Assembly: GCA_937892115.1 (NCBI GenBank)
Contig: CALAUI010000007.1
Coordinates: 39,591 to 103,590, forward strand
Reading direction: 5' to 3'
From: an uncultured Clostridia bacterium
GTDB lineage: Bacteria; Bacillota; Clostridia; Oscillospirales; Acutalibacteraceae
Length of the DNA stretch: 64,000 nucleotides
Shown here: positions 15,938-23,722 of the stretch, one piece after another
How the letters are laid out: each line of letters starts with the position of its first letter
How positions within the stretch are numbered: the first letter of the stretch is position 1
The notes under the pieces: generated by a model
Told to the model about the DNA's origin: nothing
Databases searched by the model: none
What the model saw: only the letters and a program-made list of their open reading frames with translations
Position numbers and translations under genes: made by a program

Positions 15938-16618
15938 TTACCGGGCAAGAATACAGTATTTGAAAATACCTACAAACTGCAGGATACTGCCGGCAAGTAT
16001 GAACAGATGAAAGATACTGTGCATATATTTTTTAGTGATGCCCATTTTGAAGAATATCATGCCCGCGGTGTAGGCGATACCGCCGATTAAAAGCCAGAAT
16101 AAAAAGCGGATTCCGTAGGTGAGCATCATGGGCTTGAAGGCAAACAGTGCGCACCAGCCGACGATGAAGTAACAGCTCATGGCAATCGGTGCGTATTTAT
16201 GAAAATCAATGGCAGTGAAGGTGACACCGAAAGCGGTAATAATGGGCAGTACGATAATATAAACGAGAAACAGAGTGGGATGCTGTTTTCTTATCCCCGT
16301 CATCAGAATCGGCATATACGTTCCGAGAATAAGGGCATATATCGTGCAGTGGTCAAGCACCTGAAAGACCTTTTTGGGCATTTCGGATTTTAGACCGTGA
16401 TAAATTGCGGATACGGAATACAGAAAAATCATCATCGCGCCGTAAATTACTCCGCTGACTACTCCGCTGTAATTTTTTCTCAATGCACCGAAAACCGCGC
16501 AAAGTACAAGTACGAGAATACCGAATACGCCGCCAACAATATGGGAAGTCATATTGAATATCTCTTCTCCGCGGGTATATGAAGGCAGTTTTCTCTTTGA
16601 AAGAGGTGTTCTCAGCAA
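15938..16618 (-). CDS. trhA: Hemolysin III / PAQR-family membrane protein (TrhA-like)
   Basis: The product has 226 residues and seven hydrophobic segments. Family marks are the N-terminal GEEIFNMTSHIVGG, an internal SAIYHG and the C-terminal SIFHLFILAGS, whose His and Ser/Asp residues bind zinc in PAQR proteins. TrhA-type members affect membrane fluidity; the haemolysin name is historical. The start is a TTG with AAGGAG 8 nt before it. It is a single-gene transcript on the minus strand, divergent from the regulator operon that starts at 16837. Confidence 0.85.
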   Translation of the reverse strand: MLRTPLSKRKLPSYTRGEEIFNMTSHIVGGVFGILVLVLCAVFGALRKNYSGVVSGVIYGAMMIFLYSVSAIYHGLKSEMPKKVFQVLDHCTIYALILGTYMPILMTGIRKQHPTLFLVYIIVLPIITAFGVTFTAIDFHKYAPIAMSCYFIVGWCALFAFKPMMLTYGIRFLFWLLIGGIAYTAGMIFFKMGITKKYMHSIFHLFILAGSILQFVGIFKYCILAR

Positions 16619-16699
16619 ATAATCATCTCCTTGAATTTTTCCTTCGCATACATTATATCCGACAGCCGTTCCGGGGGCAACCTACTGAACGAAATGAAA

Positions 16700-16746
16700 C
16701 TCTACCCGCAAAAATGAGACTCTACTGCGCCGAAAATCGCCTCTAC
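16700..16746. repeat. Three helically phased CTCTAC repeats
   Basis: CTCTAC occurs at 16700, 16720 and 16741, spaced 20 and 21 bases (two DNA turns). The array sits in the divergent gap between the trhA-like gene and the HTH operon and just upstream of the latter's promoter. It may be a binding array for a regulator. Confidence 0.4.
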
Positions 16747-16780
16747 TCACAGTAGAACTCAACAATATCAAGGGTTTTGC

Positions 16781-16808
16781 TTGATTTTTGACTGAAAATG
16801 TGTATAAT
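16781..16808 (+). promoter_or_regulatory. Promoter of the HTH-membrane/DtxR operon
   Basis: TTGATT (16781-16786), a 16-nt spacer and consensus TATAAT (16803-16808), 28 nt before the ATG at 16837. Confidence 0.6.
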
Positions 16809-16836
16809 AAATAAAAACGAAACGAAACAGGTGATA

Positions 16837-17451
16837 ATGTTGCAGGAGCAGGACCTGAGAAAAACCATTGCAGAAAAAATCACACATTACCGCAGACATG
16901 CAGGGCTTACTCAGAGCCAGCTTGCGGAGAAACTGAATTATTCCGATAAATCCGTTTCAAAGTGGGAGAGAGGTGAAGGCCTGCCGGATGTAATCGTTCT
17001 TTGCCGGATGGCAGAGCTTTTCGGCGTTACTCTTGATGACCTTACCGCTATGGAAAAACCGGCGGTAATCCCCTTGAATATTAAAAAATCAAGACGCAGG
17101 ATAATTACCGCACTTGCAGTGCTCCTGGCGTGGCTTGCGGCATCGGCGGCATTTTTTACTCTGAAGATGCTTGATGTTTTCATTGACTGGAGTTTCTTTG
17201 ATAAGAGCTGGCTGATGTTTATATACGCCATACCCGTTTCATTCATCGTACTGACCGTGTTCAGCTGTATGTGGTACAGAACTCCTTTCCGTATTTTCAG
17301 CGTCAGCGGCATAATCTGGAGCTTATTCCTTTCAATCCGTCTTTCCGTTTCGGTGGAAGCACTCAATTATCTGCTGATAGTCTGTATTATTCTTCAGGTA
17401 ATGACGGTTCTCTGGTTTTTCCTCAGAGCCAAGGGAAAGCATGTAAAATGA
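16837..17451 (+). CDS. XRE HTH regulator fused to membrane segments
   Basis: The product has 204 residues. Residues 8-65 hold a Cro/C1 helix-turn-helix (YRRHAGLTQSQLAEKLNYSD, then KSVSKWERGEGLPD). After a basic KKSRRR junction come four hydrophobic segments ending in WFFLRAKGK. Membrane-bound XRE regulators of this layout are frequent in Clostridia and are thought to link an envelope signal to transcription; the signal here is unknown. ATG 16837 is preferred because the upstream in-frame ATG at 16798 overlaps the promoter -10. It heads an operon with a DtxR-like regulator and a small membrane protein. Confidence 0.8.
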   Translation: MLQEQDLRKTIAEKITHYRRHAGLTQSQLAEKLNYSDKSVSKWERGEGLPDVIVLCRMAELFGVTLDDLTAMEKPAVIPLNIKKSRRRIITALAVLLAWLAASAAFFTLKMLDVFIDWSFFDKSWLMFIYAIPVSFIVLTVFSCMWYRTPFRIFSVSGIIWSLFLSIRLSVSVEALNYLLIVCIILQVMTVLWFFLRAKGKHVK

Positions 17452-17468
17452 AAGGTGAGGTGGATTAA

Positions 17469-17840
17469 ATGCAGGAATCAGGCGAAATGTATCTTGAGAC
17501 CATCCTCATTCTCGGTAAAAAACAAAATAAAGTCAGAGCCGTTGATATCGTAGACGAGATGGGCTTCTCAAAGCCCTCCGTCAGCAGAGCAATGGCAAAG
17601 CTTAAGACCGATGAATGCATCATAGTTGATTCGGCAGGTTATATTGCACTTACCGAAAAAGGCAGAGGAATAGCGGAAAAAATATATGAACGTCATCAGC
17701 TTCTCTCCGAAATACTGATATCGCTCGGTGTTGATGCGACCACCGCGGCGGAGGATGCCTGCAAAATGGAGCATGATATCAGCGACGAGTCCCTTGAGGC
17801 AATCAAGAGGTCATTTGCGGGAAAGCTGAAAAAGGAGTGA
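17469..17840 (+). CDS. DtxR/MntR-family metal-dependent regulator
   Basis: The product has 123 residues. The start SGEMYLETILIL, a winged helix (VDIVDEMGFSKPSVSRAMAK) and the dimerisation part (YERHQLLSEILISLGV, AEDACKMEHDIS) match the short, SH3-less MntR/IdeR-type regulators. Likely metal ligands are the His in RHQ, the Cys/Glu of ACKMEH and the acidic N-terminal residues; Mn or Fe is possible. No metal transporter is adjacent, so the regulon is not visible here. AGGTGAGG precedes the ATG. It lies between the membrane-bound HTH gene (17 nt upstream) and a small membrane protein. Confidence 0.85.
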   Translation: MQESGEMYLETILILGKKQNKVRAVDIVDEMGFSKPSVSRAMAKLKTDECIIVDSAGYIALTEKGRGIAEKIYERHQLLSEILISLGVDATTAAEDACKMEHDISDESLEAIKRSFAGKLKKE

Positions 17841-17849
17841 TTTAACCGT

Positions 17850-18194
17850 ATGAAAAAGAGAATACTTGCTTACAGAAAAAGAATTGATGCCTGCCTTTCG
17901 GGTGAAATCGTGATTGACGACTGGAGAGTGCTGCTTGAAGAGCATCTTATCCAGATTGGCTTCTTCCAGCACGAAAGACTTATCCATCTGATAGTGACCG
18001 TGCTCTTTGCGATTATGACGGTTGCGGTACTGCTGGTACTTGTCGTTACCGAATATATGCCGCTTGTCATACTTCTTTTCCTTCTTTTCGTTCTGCTTAT
18101 TCCCTACATAAAGCACTATTATCTGCTTGAAAACGAAACGCAGAAAATGTATAAGCAGTATGACGAAATGCTGAGGAGAATCAACGGCAAATAA
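17850..18194 (+). CDS. Small two-span membrane protein, unknown
   Basis: The product has 114 residues. Two adjacent strong hydrophobic segments (LIHLIVTVLFAIMTVAVLLV and MPLVILLFLLFVLLIPYI) are flanked by charged N- and C-terminal helices. No known domain is recognised. It starts 9 nt after the DtxR-like gene and ends before a terminator, so it is the last gene of that operon. A role with the regulators, such as metal homeostasis or envelope sensing, is only a guess. Confidence 0.6.
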   Translation: MKKRILAYRKRIDACLSGEIVIDDWRVLLEEHLIQIGFFQHERLIHLIVTVLFAIMTVAVLLVLVVTEYMPLVILLFLLFVLLIPYIKHYYLLENETQKMYKQYDEMLRRINGK

Positions 18195-18218
18195 TACCGC
18201 GTAATTTCATATAAAAGC

Positions 18219-18255
18219 AATACGGATACCCCGAAAGGAGTATCCGTATTTTTTT
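18219..18255 (+). terminator. Terminator of the DtxR operon
   Basis: AATACGGATACCCC pairs with GGAGTATCCGTATT (one mismatch) around a GAAA loop, followed by a T-run. Confidence 0.85.
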
Positions 18256-18268
18256 GCTTTGTTTTATT

Positions 18269-19660
18269 TTATTTTGCGGGAATGTACTGGATTGTGAAGC
18301 ACTGGGATCTGATTCCGTTATTCAGTACGTTTGATCTGAAGGTGTTGCCCTTCATTGAAATGCCGCCCACGTTCATATCCACTACGTAGCCGATGCCTTC
18401 GCTGTATGCCTTATCCTGAGAAATGATTTTGATCCAGGTTGAGGGATCGCCGCTCAGAGAAGCACTCTTATTGTAGTTGGTGATGAGCTTCTTCATATCA
18501 TCCTTGGTGTAAATCTTTGTTGAAACACTGACGGTTTCGGGACTTGAAACACCGCCGCAGAGATATGCTACGTCACCGCCCCATACGTATTTGGAAGCAG
18601 TCGTCTTACCGGGACAGGATGCAAAGTAAACCGTGTTGGCGTACTTGTTGTTGTATTTCAGACAGTAGGGCTGAGGAGTTTCGCTTGCACTTGAAATATT
18701 AAGTACGGAAAGGACTGCCTTCTCAACGTTCGTGCCCGAATAAGAGAAATTGCTCTTGTAGGACTGAAGTGAATCAAAGTTGTCGTTATTTGCCTTTGCA
18801 ACGGTATATGCCGCAACTGCCTGGGCCTTGAGCGCCTCCATGGGAGAGGAAGGACCGATTTCCTGAGCTATCGTTTTGCAGAGGAATTCAACAAGTGTTA
18901 TCTGTGAGCCGCCTCTGTTGACGGTTTTTGATGCGGTAGTGTCTTTTACGAGAGTAGTGCCGGGATAGTATGCGGAAAGAATCTGTGAGAAGCTCTTTCC
19001 CTGGTTTGCCATTGCGATTGCGCCGAGCTGGCTCATACCTACGCCGTGGCCGTAGCCGTATACCGTGAATACGAATACTCCGCCGCCTGCGGGAATGTTG
19101 ATATCCGCATAGGGATTGGTAACGTAAGTAAGAGGATTGTCTCTGTTATAGGTGCCGGATGAATCTTTCTTGTGGAATTCAAGGTGAAGATGTGAAGTGG
19201 TGGCGTTGCCGGTGTGACCGATACGGCCTATCATCTGACCTTTTTTAACGGATGCACCCTGGCTGACCGAAATGCTCTGGGCGTGGCAGTATTTGGAACG
19301 GATGCCGTTGCCGTGATCGATTACGCAGTAATTTCCGAAGCCGTTGTTATCGGCGTTGTCGTTCTTTACCTCGATTACGGTGCCTGCACCGCACGCGTAG
19401 AAGGGCTCACCTTCGGTAGTGCCGTCCTTGAGCAAAATGTCGATGCCGCCGTGAGCTCCGCCGCTGCTGTAATTGGGATAACCTGCAGTTATCTCACTTA
19501 CATGAATCAGGGGCCAGCCGTAGCTTGCAATCTGAACGGTGGATTCACCTCCGCCGATGGGATTATCCGGGGGAGTAATCGTACCTCCGCCTATAAGTGA
19601 CATAAAGAAATTCAAAATAACCATCAGAAGGGACATGAGCATTGATAATATCTGTTCCAT
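18269..19660 (-). CDS. M23 peptidase fused to a permuted SpoIID/LytB domain
   Basis: The product has 463 residues. An N-terminal hydrophobic segment (residues 3-24) likely anchors or exports it. Residues about 45-185 are an M23/LytM zinc endopeptidase with all ligands visible: H70 and D74 (GGAHGGID) and H157xH159 (SHLHLEF). From about 195 a SpoIID/LytB transglycosylase-type domain follows, but GHGVGMSQ (204-211) and YYPGT (231-235), normally C-terminal, come before IAQEIGPSSPMEALKAQAVA (264-283), normally N-terminal. The protein ends at the usual internal RSQCFTI block. SpoIID-type enzymes cut denuded glycan strands and M23 enzymes cut peptide cross-links, so a dual wall hydrolase is inferred. 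AAGGAGG precedes the ATG. Confidence 0.85.
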   Translation of the reverse strand: MEQILSMLMSLLMVILNFFMSLIGGGTITPPDNPIGGGESTVQIASYGWPLIHVSEITAGYPNYSSGGAHGGIDILLKDGTTEGEPFYACGAGTVIEVKNDNADNNGFGNYCVIDHGNGIRSKYCHAQSISVSQGASVKKGQMIGRIGHTGNATTSHLHLEFHKKDSSGTYNRDNPLTYVTNPYADINIPAGGGVFVFTVYGYGHGVGMSQLGAIAMANQGKSFSQILSAYYPGTTLVKDTTASKTVNRGGSQITLVEFLCKTIAQEIGPSSPMEALKAQAVAAYTVAKANNDNFDSLQSYKSNFSYSGTNVEKAVLSVLNISSASETPQPYCLKYNNKYANTVYFASCPGKTTASKYVWGGDVAYLCGGVSSPETVSVSTKIYTKDDMKKLITNYNKSASLSGDPSTWIKIISQDKAYSEGIGYVVDMNVGGISMKGNTFRSNVLNNGIRSQCFTIQYIPAK

Positions 19661-19757
19661 AGTTGCCTCCTTTTCAGTTGAAATTATGGAAAATATACGG
19701 TTTTAATCTATTCAAAAAGCACACCGGGTGCTGTTGAAAGCAAATTAAACGGGAGCT

Positions 19758-20477
19758 TCAGTTTGCACAGAAGCACAGAGAAAGTGCAATTGCATACTGA
19801 GCAATATAGTAGGTAACATGATTAGTTACGATATCTACGGGTCTGTTCTTCCCCTGACCGAAGTATGTTCCGCTGAGGATGAAATCCGAAATCATAAAGA
19901 ATATACTGCCGCCGAAGATGATATCAAGACCGACGTTGCGGAAGCCGTGGAGCTTTGCCATTGAGAATGAGAATGCCCCGAGGGAAATGAGAAACGCGGA
20001 ATAAACCGAAACGATGAGTCTGTACTGACCGTAATCCAGCTTCATGAGCTTTTCGGAGAAATACATACCGATTGCGACTGCTATACTGATTACCGTGGGG
20101 ATGATAATGGCTTTTGCGTTGCCTTTGACGTAAAATTCGCTGACAAGTCCGATATCATAGAAGATATGACCAAAAAGGAATGAAATGAAGCCCGCGTTGG
20201 TGTAGGTTGCTTCGGATTTCCTGTGAGCATATTTGAGGTCAAGAGCAATATCTCCGTATGCTCCGCAGACAAGTCCCATTACCATAAAGAAGGTGAATCT
20301 GAGACGGGGAGCATCACAGGCACCGAATGCGATACTGCTGAGTGCTGTTGCGATAAAGCAGAAGGAAGCGAGTGCTTTAATCATTGCCACAAAGGGCGTA
20401 GCTCCCTTTACCCTTTTAATACAGAAAAATACAAGGAGTATTGCACCGACACAGGAAAACAGAATGGGGATTATCAT
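19758..20477 (-). CDS. YhhN-family membrane protein (lysoplasmalogenase-like)
   Basis: The product has 239 residues and about eight hydrophobic segments. Family marks include MIKALASFCFIA, GAYGDIALD, the FLFGHIFYDIG loop, FMISDFIL and the C-terminal YYIAQYAIAL. YhhN/TMEM86 proteins hydrolyse the vinyl-ether bond of lysoplasmalogens, and clostridial membranes contain plasmalogens, so this activity is plausible. It lies 27 nt downstream of murI on the same strand and may be transcribed with the mur genes. Confidence 0.8.
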   Translation of the reverse strand: MIIPILFSCVGAILLVFFCIKRVKGATPFVAMIKALASFCFIATALSSIAFGACDAPRLRFTFFMVMGLVCGAYGDIALDLKYAHRKSEATYTNAGFISFLFGHIFYDIGLVSEFYVKGNAKAIIIPTVISIAVAIGMYFSEKLMKLDYGQYRLIVSVYSAFLISLGAFSFSMAKLHGFRNVGLDIIFGGSIFFMISDFILSGTYFGQGKNRPVDIVTNHVTYYIAQYAIALSLCFCAN

Positions 20478-20504
20478 AATATCACCTCAGATTGAAATGA
20501 GAAA

Positions 20505-21314
20505 CTATTTTACTTCTGAAAAATGTCTTACCTTACCCTCTGTAACACCGCCCAGGAAAACGGAAGCGGTGCTTTCAAAGAAGTCGGGATTATCACTGAC
20601 ATAGTATTCTCTCCTGCCGCCTTCTCCGTTATTCAGAAGACCGGATTCGCGAAGACCGGATTCAAGGGCTTCGGCAGCAGCATCGGATGAACTGATGAGG
20701 GTGACACCGGGGAGTATTTCCGAAATTACGTCGTAGAGCAGCGGATAGTGAGTGCATCCGAGCACAAGGGTGTCGATATCCTGCTCCTTAAGGGGCTCAA
20801 GATATTCGCGCAGTACCGTTTCAATAACTCCGTCGTTCTTTCTGTATCTGTTGTTTTCTACCAGAGGAACGAGCAGAGGACACGCCTTGCTGATTACCGT
20901 CAGAGACGGATTTATCCTGCCGATGGCTTTTTCATAGGCGCCGCTGCTGACTGTGGCGTTGGTGGCAATAACACCTATCCTGCCGTTCTTTGTGATTTTT
21001 GCAGATTTTTCAGCCGCAGGCTCAACTACTCCGAAAAACGGAAGGGGAAACATTTTGCTGACTGTATCACGGGCAATGGAATCTGCGGTATTGCAGGCGA
21101 TGACAACAGCTTTGATATTGAATTTTGAAAGGAATTTCACGTCGTCAATGACGTATTCCGTAATCTGCTCTTTTGATCTGGAGCCGTAGGGCACGTGAGC
21201 CGTGTCTCCGAAATAAACTATGTTTTCGTCGGGCATGGCTTCAATGATGCTCTTGACGACGGTAAGACCGCCTACACCGGAGTCAAATACGCCGATAAAG
21301 TCGCTGTTGCTCAT
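20505..21314 (-). CDS. murI: Glutamate racemase
   Basis: The product has 269 residues, typical length. It interconverts L- and D-glutamate to supply D-Glu for peptidoglycan. Family motifs are the N-terminal GVFDSGVGGLTVVKSI, the first catalytic Cys in VIACNTADS, and the second in LGCTHYPLL. It lies 7 nt downstream of murD, the enzyme that uses its product, so the pair forms a functional wall-precursor operon. Confidence 0.95.
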   Translation of the reverse strand: MSNSDFIGVFDSGVGGLTVVKSIIEAMPDENIVYFGDTAHVPYGSRSKEQITEYVIDDVKFLSKFNIKAVVIACNTADSIARDTVSKMFPLPFFGVVEPAAEKSAKITKNGRIGVIATNATVSSGAYEKAIGRINPSLTVISKACPLLVPLVENNRYRKNDGVIETVLREYLEPLKEQDIDTLVLGCTHYPLLYDVISEILPGVTLISSSDAAAEALESGLRESGLLNNGEGGRREYYVSDNPDFFESTASVFLGGVTEGKVRHFSEVK

Positions 21315-21321
21315 ATTATCC

Positions 21322-22665
21322 TCACAGAGAGTTTACGATTTTTTTGAAATGCTCTCCTCTTTCCTCAAAGCAGCTGTACTGATCAAAGGAGCTGGTGGTG
21401 GGGGAGAGAAGCACCGTATCGCCGTCAACGGCAATTTTATTCGCTTCGGTAATTGCTTCTTCAAGGTTTCCGACAACGATTCCTTCATCGCCCACAAGTT
21501 CCTTGACGAGACGGGGACCGCAGAAGCCGAAGCCGATGACCTTTTTTACGGGTGCAAGATGTTTTTTGAGTTCGTCCATGGGAAGGCCTTTTTCAAAGCC
21601 GCCTACAAGCAGGATTACGCCTTTGTCAAAGGATTTGACCGCCGTAATGGTGGCATCCGTGTTTGTTCCCTTGGAGTCGTTATAGTATTTGATGCCGTTT
21701 ATTTCACGGACAAATTCTATTCTGTGTTCAACACCGCCGAAGGATGAAACCGCATCAATGATTGTTTCGTTGTCAATTCCGACTGCCTTCGCGGCGGAAA
21801 CGGCGATGATTACGTTCTGCAGATTATGTCTGCCGACAAGACGGATTACGCTTAAGGGAAGCACTTTTTCGCCTCTGATGAACATATATCCGTCCTTTAT
21901 GAACGAATCCTTATCCGCAGAGTCAAGACTGAATGAATTGATTTCGCATTTTACGGGATAGCGTGCCGTGTATTCGGCAAGCACTTCGTCATCCGCATTG
22001 AGGATGAAGGTGTCGCTTCCCTGCATATTGCGGTAAACCTCGGTCTTGGACTTATAGTAATTATCAAGTCCGCCCATAAAGTCAACGTGGTCGGGAGTGA
22101 GGTTGATGATAGTTGCGACCTCGGGCCTGAATTTATCAATATTGACGAGCTGGAAATTTGAAATTTCCAGAGCAATATAGTGACCGCCTTCGTTCATAAG
22201 GTTATTTTCCATAACGATTTCGCAAAGGGGGATACCTATGTTGCCGCACAGATGTGCCTTGCCGGGAAACGCCTTGTTGAGTATTTCGTAAACGAGAGAC
22301 GTGGTGGTTGTCTTGCCGTTGGTGCCCGTGATTGCAATGTAGTGCTGGGGCTTTGATACGATATAGGCAAGCTCGATTTCCGTAATTACGGGTATATTTC
22401 TTGAAGCAAGCTCTGCCATTTCGGGTGTCCTGTAAGGAACACCGGGATTCTTTACGACTAAATCCCAGTCTTTTTGGAATACGGACATACTCTGGTCCGT
22501 GATTTCAACGCCCATGGAAACGAGCTGATCTGCTTCCTTGATATCTTCTTTCTTTTTACTTTCGGAAAGGGTGATGACCGCGCCCAGGGCTTTAAGTACC
22601 TTGATTGCCGCCATACCGCTTCTCGCAAGACCGACAACGAGTACCTTTTTACCTGTAAAATCCAT
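21322..22665 (-). CDS. murD: UDP-N-acetylmuramoyl-L-alanine--D-glutamate ligase
   Basis: The product has 447 residues. It adds D-glutamate to UDP-MurNAc-L-Ala with ATP in the cytoplasm. Visible motifs are the N-terminal Rossmann GLARSGMAAI, the ATP loop TGTNGKTTT, the central NLTPDHVDFM, and the C-terminal DSKGTNTDAT and LSPTTSSFDQ. ATG 22665 is chosen because GAGGAG stands about 9 nt before it and the product then begins MDFTGKKVLVVG as in relatives; the TTG at 22686 has no site. The start region overlaps the 3' end of the SGNH hydrolase transcript unit closely (14 nt gap to its stop). Confidence 0.95.
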   Translation of the reverse strand: MDFTGKKVLVVGLARSGMAAIKVLKALGAVITLSESKKKEDIKEADQLVSMGVEITDQSMSVFQKDWDLVVKNPGVPYRTPEMAELASRNIPVITEIELAYIVSKPQHYIAITGTNGKTTTTSLVYEILNKAFPGKAHLCGNIGIPLCEIVMENNLMNEGGHYIALEISNFQLVNIDKFRPEVATIINLTPDHVDFMGGLDNYYKSKTEVYRNMQGSDTFILNADDEVLAEYTARYPVKCEINSFSLDSADKDSFIKDGYMFIRGEKVLPLSVIRLVGRHNLQNVIIAVSAAKAVGIDNETIIDAVSSFGGVEHRIEFVREINGIKYYNDSKGTNTDATITAVKSFDKGVILLVGGFEKGLPMDELKKHLAPVKKVIGFGFCGPRLVKELVGDEGIVVGNLEEAITEANKIAVDGDTVLLSPTTSSFDQYSCFEERGEHFKKIVNSL

Positions 22666-22678
22666 CTGAATCTGCTCC

Positions 22679-23497
22679 TCAGTCAAATAATGATGCTATG
22701 ATGTTTGCCAGCTTGTTGATGACCGAGTAAGCCGCATTTGTCTGCGATGCGCTTGTCCAGTCTGTGGCGGGGGATGTGATTACGGCTGCTCTGCCTGAGC
22801 CCAGGACTGAGAGAGTCTTGTTGGCTATTGCGAGGTTTCCCTTTGAATTGGGATGAATCGTATCAACGGCAATGTAGTCGCTGTGACCTGCAAATGCCGA
22901 TTCAACGTCAACTATCGTGAATGAACCGGGATGATTTGCAAGGTAGCTCTTTATGGTGTTGTTGATAACGTTTACGCCCTTCTGATAAACCCTTCTCAGA
23001 GAGTTGTTGCAGGGATTGTAAAGCGTTTGTATCAGCAGCTTTGCTTTGGGATTTATCTCTTTGATTTTTTCAATGAGCTCTGTGAAATTCGCGGAAAATG
23101 ACTTCTGTCTGGAATTGAACATGAAATCCATATCCATAAGTCCCGTGAACAGAAGCAAGGGAAGGTTGGAGGTAAGGAAATCGTTTCCGCCTATGGAAAT
23201 CTGGATTATCTCCGCTTCCCTGACTGCCGATTTCACCGAAGACGATTCAAGATAGAGCAGAAGTGCCTTTGAAGTAAATCCGTCAACGGCAAGATTCTTA
23301 TAGTTGTAGCCGTTTGTATCCGCAACAATTTTACCGTAACAGCCCGCATTGGAATTGACGATTCCCTGGCCGTATGCAATGGAGTCGCCCAGTAGGAGAT
23401 AGTCCGGTTTTGATGCTGCAAATGAGGTTACGGGAAGGCAGCAGATTATCATTACCGCCGTCAGAATTATTGATAAAAAGGATCTGAATTTCTTCAT
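22679..23497 (-). CDS. Secreted SGNH/GDSL-family hydrolase
   Basis: The product has 272 residues. A signal peptide (basic KKFRSFLS, a hydrophobic core and VTSFAAS) predicts export. The SGNH blocks follow: GDSIAYGQG (nucleophile Ser), GGND (oxyanion residues) and DTIHPN (Asp and His). ATG 23497 has AGGTGG before it. Such enzymes remove acyl groups from glycans or lipids; because murD and murI follow directly, an O-acetyl-peptidoglycan or wall-polymer esterase is a reasonable inference. No sorting signal or extra domain is present. Confidence 0.8.
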   Translation of the reverse strand: MKKFRSFLSIILTAVMIICCLPVTSFAASKPDYLLLGDSIAYGQGIVNSNAGCYGKIVADTNGYNYKNLAVDGFTSKALLLYLESSSVKSAVREAEIIQISIGGNDFLTSNLPLLLFTGLMDMDFMFNSRQKSFSANFTELIEKIKEINPKAKLLIQTLYNPCNNSLRRVYQKGVNVINNTIKSYLANHPGSFTIVDVESAFAGHSDYIAVDTIHPNSKGNLAIANKTLSVLGSGRAAVITSPATDWTSASQTNAAYSVINKLANIIASLFD

Positions 23498-23660
23498 TTT
23501 TATGCCACCTGAAAACGCGTATGTCAAAGGAAAAAGTGCTTGTTGAAAAATAGCGACACTTTCCATATTATTTCGGGTATTATATCACTATTTTCATTAA
23601 ATGTAAAGCCCCCCTGTTTTCCGTGCTGTTCCGAAGGTGTATTTCCCGCCTCCGGACAGT

Positions 23661-23696
23661 AAAAAAACACCCTCCGTTGGGGGATAACGGAGGGTG
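23661..23696 (-). terminator. Terminator of putP
   Basis: On the minus strand CACCCTCCGTT and AACGGAGGGTG form a perfect 11-bp stem around ATCCCCC, followed by seven Ts. Confidence 0.9.
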
Positions 23697-23722
23697 AATT
23701 CTGCTATTGTCTCTTTATGTGA

